DNA of 64,000 nt from Halocafeteria seosinensis (Eukaryota > Sar > Bigyra > Bicosoecida): positions 1 to 64,000 of the forward strand of contig LVLI01000132.1 in assembly GCA_001687465.1 (NCBI GenBank), written 5' to 3'. Positions within the stretch are counted from its first letter, which is position 1; each line of letters starts with the position of its first letter. Below are positions 58,435 through 64,000 of the stretch, piece after piece. A model generated the notes under the pieces. The model made no database searches and was not told the origin of the DNA. It saw only the letters and a list, made by a program, of their open reading frames with translations. A program made the translations under genes and the position numbers.

Positions 58435-60202
58435 AAGCAGAAGCGGAGAGTGAGTGTATCCAAAACCACAACGGCGACATCGTATCTGGAGCACGAACTT
58501 CCCAGGTTCAATGGACGGGAACCTCTTCTAGATAAGTCCCGAAGAGACAGTCGACTTATTGGTGAAGCTGAGGTTGAATCCAGGAAGAGGGTCTTTGACA
58601 TCCAAATCGAAGGCGTACCGTCGCGTGAGGAACGTTTCCAGGAGCTAATCGAACGAGACTTCACCTGGAACTGGGGATACAGTAGCGCCGCATGTCTGCC
58701 ACAACCCGAAAAAGCATGGTATTGGGGAATCCTCGGTCCATTCGAGCTGTTTGTTGTTTTTCTCATCTTTTTGGCCTTCTTGTTTCTGTACGTGTGGAAC
58801 CCTTTCACATACCACTGGCAGACAGTTCTTTGGGCCATTCGACTCACTATTGGAATAGGTGGTATTGCTGGTATTCGTGCCAGTTATTTATTTTATAAGT
58901 ACTTCTATCTCTCCCTTAAAGTTTTTCATGAGATCTCGTTCGACGAAGTGTTGCATTGCCCTGATCAGAGAGCGCTGGAAAGTGAAAGTGCTGGATCGGA
59001 CCAATCATGTCTTTACAAAAACGTCTTTTGGCTGTTAAGCTATATGCCGTTCGTCACTGTCTTACAAATGTGTTTTCCCATTCTGATTCCATACCAAGGT
59101 TGGCAAGACCATCCCGCTTCGTGGGTAATAAAAGTCCCCGCCATGCATGTTGCGGAAGACTTGCGGCCCAGTGATGAGACAGTTTTTTGGGCCTTCGTAG
59201 GATTAACTTGTTTCCTACTTCTGGTTGCTTGTGCCTTTGTTTTCTTCCTGACATGTAGAGGTGAGCAGTGGGCTGTTGACATTATACGACTGGCGCTTCA
59301 AGCTACGTCCGTGGCGGAGTACGAAGTTAACACAACGAAGTACTGCAAGTGGATTCCTTTCGTTAGGTGGTTTCGAAAACTAGCCAGCTGCTTGGTGGAT
59401 GTGAGCGCGCCAACTGATAAATCTAGACGGGTCACTACTTGCAGCAAAAGCTTCTTCCGCATCATTGTTAAGGCTATTGAGTTTACTTTTGTTCCTGTGA
59501 CCATTCATCTGGTAGGTGTGATGGGATGCAGTCTGGAAGGGCAGGTCTTGATGTACCCGTCTTTCCACTGTTTCACACGTGCTCTGGAGAACAAGATCAT
59601 TGCGGCGTCCGCCTGCGCAGTAGTGTTTTACATTACTTCCATTCTCCTCCTCTGTTGGGTGGACGTATGGATAGCGGCGCGACAAAAAATTGCAGAGAAA
59701 AACGACTGGGAATATATTGATGAAGGGTTACGGACTGACGTTATGTTTCATCCCCGATTCTCCTATAAGGATTTGTGGCTTCGTTTGGCAATTGTTGTGT
59801 ACGCGAATATAGCAGGACCACGGGAGGACTACAATGCTCTTGTTGCCAGTATTGTTAGTGTCGTGTTTCTTCTAGCCACTGTGGCCTTCCACGGTCAAAA
59901 CTTTGTCGTGGGATGTTGGTACTGCATGAGACGCAGCGAATTGCTATTCTATCCTTACCCCAGCAACGTGGCCGGCCTGAACGTTGTCCACGGAGGTGCA
60001 CTGGTATTCGTTTTAGAGCTTGCATGCTTGGTGCTTCTAAGTAAGATTATCAACGGAATCGCTCACCGTGAATTTTTTTGTTTCTGCCCTCTCACTGTTC
60101 GTCATCACCATGGGATGGGCGCTTATCAAGTGCACCTGGAAATACGGATGTCGCGCTGACCCAACTTTGCATCGCTCCGAGCAACTCGGCGATAAGGAGT
60201 GA
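58435..60202 (+). CDS. Multi-pass membrane protein, family unknown; 5' exon missing, T7 frameshift
   Basis: A long open exon beginning after a likely acceptor (GATCCCAG, 58434). There is no in-frame ATG near the start, so an upstream exon must supply it. About nine hydrophobic segments, for example LFVVFLIFLAFLFLYVW, ALVASIVSVVFLLATVAFH. The frame stops at 60159, but one T fewer in the seven-T run at 60071-60079 would continue into a perfect membrane helix (SALSLFVITMGWALIK) and stop at 60202. I read this as a base error or a recent frameshift. Function not recognised. Confidence 0.68.
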
Positions 60203-61460
60203 TACTAAAAGAAGCATTATCACAGGACTAGCTACTATGAAATACGAGTTTCCACGGACGACGTATTCAGTAGAAAAGCTCCAAAATACTAATATCTCCA
60301 TCCTTGGTCAGAGTTTTGACAAAGGTGTTATCTGATCCTTGGTACAAGTTTTTGGTTATCGTTTTGGTCTCCTACCTGAAAGGTAGTGCTGGATCGTCCG
60401 AACATTCAGACACGACAAGATAGTAGTGGACTTGGAGAAGTACGTAACTGGCACGTCGCTTGCGATTCCGGAGGCTTCAGTGTATGCTTCAACATCCGCA
60501 CTGGGTTCTACGGTGAATTTCCACCCTTTCTCCTTCGGGGACATCTCTTCAATCTCGGTTACCCTCTCTGTATGATTGCGGCCTTAGATTTTTCGAAGCC
60601 GTGCGATTATCCGTTAGAACACCTTCCTCATCTCCGTAGCTCCCCAATAAGAACCGATACGAAGTCGAAAGGAATACGGACATCTACGGAGCACGAGAGA
60701 CTCCGTGATGAAGGCGGCGGCTGGCTTCAGAGAAGATGCAATCAAGTTCCTCTTGGAGAAGCTCGCCACGAAATCGATGTGGACTGTGCGGTAGTAACTG
60801 GCATTACACTGTACTTCTCCTTTGTTTGGCGAGTCTACAAGCGCCTCTCCCGTAGTATCTGACCTATAAAGATTGATAATGTCATTTCTGTTGACGCCGG
60901 TAGCCGCTAGTATCTCCATATGCGTCCATGGAACATGAATACCAACTCTTACTCAGTAAGTCAGTGGTCACTACGTGTAGTTGTCAGTAGAAAGAGAAGA
61001 TGGAGGTCATAACTTGACGATCCTTCTCTCAAATATCAATGGCAAAAGCCAACAGCGCGCACAGTCGGCCCCCAGAAAACACTTAAAGAGCAAAAATTCT
61101 GCTGCAGAATGGCTACGTCCCACTGTCACTGTCCTGGGAGATGCCTCCAGTTAGCATCGCAACTTTCTCCTCTTCTCTTTCTGCTGTCCCTCAGTTTCTG
61201 TCTCTCTCTCGCTCTCTCTGTAGCAAAAGGTTCTGGTGGAGTTGCTCTAACTGAACTGGGAAACGAGGCGTCGCAAGGACAATGGTCACAATTGAGTTGT
61301 GGCACCGGTGTGTGAACCTGATCCTGAACCGCGGCCCGCGGACGAAAGGTGACGGTTAAAAGAGTCCGGACCCTTAGTATGGCTTGATACAGAGTACTAC
61401 AGTGGTATGAAATGATCCATGTTTAGCATGTCTGTAATACTATAGATTTGAAATACTTGG
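60203..61460. other. Region with a possible minus-strand gene
   Basis: On the minus strand, 60919-60814 (MEILAATGVNRNDIINLY, then EALVDSPNKGE before a GTACAG donor) and 60544-60366 (MSPKEKGWKFTVEPSADVEA) look like exons of one small protein, but I could not join them in phase or name a family. On the plus strand a 68-residue frame (61109-61315) starts with a signal-peptide-like segment over a CT-rich tract and is probably chance. Confidence 0.35.
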
Positions 61461-63191
61461 ATGATGCAAAAAATCCCGGGTAGAGGGAATACAATGGGGT
61501 TGTCCAATGAACAAGGACGCTCCATTTTCGATCGCTACAGGCGCTTTCATTACGGCACCGCCGCGGCTGGGAATCAGGACGATACTAGTGCTGCACCACA
61601 GCAACAAGGGCATGATACCCAGACGAACATGGTACAGCAATCCGTGCAGAGCCATGGAAAAAGCGCCGCCGCAGCGAAACGAGGTGCGCACCACGATGAT
61701 CCCAATTCCCCCTTTCATACGCCCCGTATACGTGAAGAAAATCAATACAATCCTCCTTTAGGGTGGTCAGAAGACCCTTTCCCGTCCCCTGTCTTCTCGA
61801 CAGCAAACAGCCACGCGCAGCAGACGAACACGCGCTTTTGGTCTCCCAGCTGGAAGGAGGGCGCTAATGGAGCATCGGAAACTAACACCGTAACCCAGAT
61901 CAACACATCTGGCGATAGAAGCGGTAGCAGTAGCCATCCAGAATCCCGTGAAAAGCGGCAATCAAAAGGATCTCGTGGAAGCTCGGTGTATAATCGAACG
62001 GATGACGCGTTCGCCTTGCAACAGTATAACGCGAGTGATTCATCGTCGAAACCGATTAACAGTAATGGGCGTAGTCCTCACGGGAGTGAGGTCTCAAAAC
62101 GGCCACCATGGTCCAATGGAGGAGAAATGACAAACCCCCTGTCCTCTCCCCATGAACAGCTGCAATTCCCTTCGCACCATTTTGAACAGTTTTCATTGGA
62201 TCAGCTAATGCAGATGTACCGTGAAACTCAAGAGAGTGTGGAGCGATTGCGAGACGAAGTCGAAAAGGCGGAAGCCGACTTGCATGACGAGGCCAAGGAC
62301 GCTACTGAGCGAACACATTGGGAGAAGGAAAAGCTAAGGCGACAAAAAGAGCAACTCGAAGATTATCATTCGGAAGAAATGACCGATCTAGCGAAGATGA
62401 CTCAAATGGCCCAGCGAAAAGAAACGACAAAATTAGAATCCGCCCTTCGTGTTGCGGAGGCGAAACACCGCGATTTCTTGCAAGAACAAGCTCAGTTCTC
62501 CTCAGAAGCAGGAAATAGTCAATTTTCCGATACGGGAGAGTATCTACCCTACCCTGGTGACGACGACCATGATGACGACGTAGAGGTTTCCTCCATTGGT
62601 GATCAGAGTGCCGTGCAACGGGGTCAAGGACTGCGAAGCCCGGATATCGAGAAGAACGCCTTACCGAAAAAAGCATCGGGGAAAAAACCTGGCTCAAAGA
62701 AAGAATCGCGTCACCGAACTCTGGATGATGCTATCAAGGGTATTATCTCCACAATAAAGTCCAAAGATGAGCGTATGAGAAAACTAAGAGAAGAATGGCA
62801 GGCTTTAGAACGAACTGAAGCTGAGGCTAACGAAATGTACCGCACGGTTCGAAGAAGCCCCTCCTCGTATCGCACTAAACAAAGCTCACACGTTGCAAAC
62901 GCTGAGGGCGAAGAAATAAACCGTGAAGCAAGTTCCAATGAAGGTGAAGATACTGCCGACTCCACAGCGTATGGAATGATTGGTAGCGCTACAGCTATAC
63001 CCCCTGACTCCTCTCGCTTGTCAGGTGCTGGTGCTGCCGAAAGGAATAGAAGCCCGCTCCAGCGTGACAGTCCTCCTCCCCTGGACTCTATCAGTTACTC
63101 CTCGAAGGTTCGTCGCTACAGTAACGAATATAGTGCCGAAGTACCTTCGATAAAACAAATGCTTCACTCCGCAATGCGAAAGAAGACGTGA
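61461..63191 (+). CDS. Coiled-coil protein with disordered flanks
   Basis: Single exon, 576 residues (start could also be the Met at 61494). Residues 1-240 are Ser/Asn/Gln/His-rich and disordered. About 245-350 form a long coiled coil (LDQLMQMYRETQESVERLRD, then KEKLRRQKEQLEDYHSEE). A second short coiled coil (DAIKGIISTIKSKDERMRK) lies around 425-465. The C-terminus (SIKQMLHSAMRKKT) is basic. No family recognised; a cytoskeletal scaffold is a guess. Confidence 0.75.
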   Translation: MMQKIPGRGNTMGLSNEQGRSIFDRYRRFHYGTAAAGNQDDTSAAPQQQGHDTQTNMVQQSVQSHGKSAAAAKRGAHHDDPNSPFHTPRIREENQYNPPLGWSEDPFPSPVFSTANSHAQQTNTRFWSPSWKEGANGASETNTVTQINTSGDRSGSSSHPESREKRQSKGSRGSSVYNRTDDAFALQQYNASDSSSKPINSNGRSPHGSEVSKRPPWSNGGEMTNPLSSPHEQLQFPSHHFEQFSLDQLMQMYRETQESVERLRDEVEKAEADLHDEAKDATERTHWEKEKLRRQKEQLEDYHSEEMTDLAKMTQMAQRKETTKLESALRVAEAKHRDFLQEQAQFSSEAGNSQFSDTGEYLPYPGDDDHDDDVEVSSIGDQSAVQRGQGLRSPDIEKNALPKKASGKKPGSKKESRHRTLDDAIKGIISTIKSKDERMRKLREEWQALERTEAEANEMYRTVRRSPSSYRTKQSSHVANAEGEEINREASSNEGEDTADSTAYGMIGSATAIPPDSSRLSGAGAAERNRSPLQRDSPPPLDSISYSSKVRRYSNEYSAEVPSIKQMLHSAMRKKT

Positions 63192-63398
63192 ATGTTGATA
63201 TCCGTAATTTAATGTTGCATTTTCTTCTCAAGCTGGTTGGAAAGAGTAAGTAAATAAGCCGTCTAGTAGTCAACCAACTTATAGAACTTGCACAACGAGG
63301 GACAGCTCTTATCCAATAAGAATATATTAATAGCTAACATCTATATGCTTTTCATCTATCAATAAAATCTGTGCACAGCGCCGGGCAGTGGACAATTC

Positions 63399-63968
63399 TC
63401 AGATTAGCCCCGTAAGGCTTGGGTATTCCGGTTTGTAGTTCAGTTCGTGCTTTGACAAATCAACCCAGTTGTGTTCCTTGATGTGTTTTGATTTTCGAGC
63501 ATCGAATGACTGGTCGCCATAAAGCTCTTGCAAAAAAGCAAGCATTCTCTTGAATTCCTTATGGCTATCTTTTTCCTGTATATGATGGTAAAACATCCAT
63601 GCACCGCACCCACAGTGAAAGTAAGGACCTAAGAGCTGTACACGCTGACTACATCCTATGCAAACTCCTCGGGATAGGGAATACGACCTCCCTGTAAAGG
63701 CTATAAGTCCGCGGTTAGCTTCGCTCCGTGAAAGGCTTTGGCCGCTGGAGGGAGCTGAGTAAGGGACAAGATCTAAATGAGCCCGACACGTTGGGCCGGC
63801 GCTAAAAGCCCTTCTACGCCGCGTTTCCTGTATCGTACTCGACGAGCTACTCACACTGGACATTTCCAGCGTTTCGTCTTCGTCACAGTCCTGGGCCTCT
63901 TCCGAGAGTTCGGGAGGGTTCTTTCCGTATTTCCATATAAAATTGGTGTCCACAGTGTGACTTCTCAT
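63399..63968 (-). CDS. Small protein with Cys/His cluster, function unknown
   Basis: Open frame of 189 residues whose ATG is 32 bp from the window edge. Upstream exons may lie outside. The first ~90 residues are acidic then Ser/Arg-rich. A possible zinc site follows: CIGCSQRV, then FHCGCGAWMFYHH. The C-terminus is charged (KRMLAFLQELYGDQSF, KHIKEHNWVDLSKHEL). I do not recognise the family. Confidence 0.6.
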   Translation of the reverse strand: MRSHTVDTNFIWKYGKNPPELSEEAQDCDEDETLEMSSVSSSSSTIQETRRRRAFSAGPTCRAHLDLVPYSAPSSGQSLSRSEANRGLIAFTGRSYSLSRGVCIGCSQRVQLLGPYFHCGCGAWMFYHHIQEKDSHKEFKRMLAFLQELYGDQSFDARKSKHIKEHNWVDLSKHELNYKPEYPSLTGLI

Positions 63969-64000
63969 TTCCCTCGGCCGGCTGCTATCAAGTGGAGACT

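Noticed and set aside
61109-61315. Small secreted protein candidate with signal-like N-terminus
   Set aside because: The hydrophobic run is translated from a CT-rich simple sequence, so it is probably chance.
1-64000. CRISPR arrays, bacterial operons, riboswitches, rRNA
   Set aside because: None seen; genes are intron-bearing and eukaryotic throughout.

Overview
The window looks like nuclear DNA from a unicellular, probably flagellated, eukaryote. Almost every gene I could rebuild is split by short introns (mostly about 60-90 bp, one of about 370 bp) with GT-AG borders; many donors read GTACG or GTAAG. Coding density is about one gene per 2.5-3 kb, and intergenic stretches carry TG/CA microsatellites. 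Two ciliary families (an EFCAB10-like protein and a FAM161-family protein) point to an organism that builds cilia. I cannot place it taxonomically from sequence alone; a protist or alga is the best guess, and I see no organellar or bacterial features. All exon joins were made by eye: canonical borders, phase agreement and family conservation.

Layout. 1-1314: inverted repeat whose arms carry the 5' end of a mitochondrial ribosome recycling factor gene. 1.3-13.3 kb: housekeeping genes in alternating, mostly convergent order: mitochondrial RRF, TFIIH p34 (TFB4), a p47/UBX cofactor of p97, an EFCAB10-like ciliary protein, exportin-2 (CSE1) and mitochondrial ribosomal protein uL3m. 14.1-19.1 kb: two tandem paralogs of an unfamiliar multi-pass membrane protein with a WW-like tail and identical gene structure. 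19.8-23.2 kb: FAM161-like protein. 23.2-26.5 kb: 3.3 kb with no recognisable gene but with a dispersed repeat and a nested palindrome. 26.5-31.1 kb: a head-to-head pair of divergent EHD/dynamin-like ATPases, each with an N-terminal membrane segment. 31.8-41.3 kb: four genes in one direction (nucleotide-sugar transporter, EBP1/PA2G4, ankyrin protein, secreted GH31 alpha-glucosidase with two trefoil domains). 41.3-43.1 kb: CDC25 phosphatase. 44.0-45.3 kb: Q/Y-rich low-complexity protein.

45.4-53.3 kb is the accessory-looking part. It has a broken P-loop gene of RHS/Crinkler type, an intact 1022-residue P-loop NTPase with a possible C-terminal nuclease motif and a lysine-rich tail, a GC-rich island, and three fragments copied from the TFIIH p62 (TFB1) gene that lies intact at 53.3-55.4 kb. 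One fragment carries an internal inversion relative to its source. 55.4-64 kb: a nuclear-looking protein of unknown function, an isoprenylcysteine-methyltransferase-like protein, a multi-pass membrane protein with an apparent homopolymer frameshift, a coiled-coil protein and a small Cys/His-containing protein.

Functional links: two TFIIH subunits, two mitochondrial translation factors, two ciliary proteins and two membrane-remodelling ATPases occur together, but there is no operon-like logic. Most neighbours look independent.
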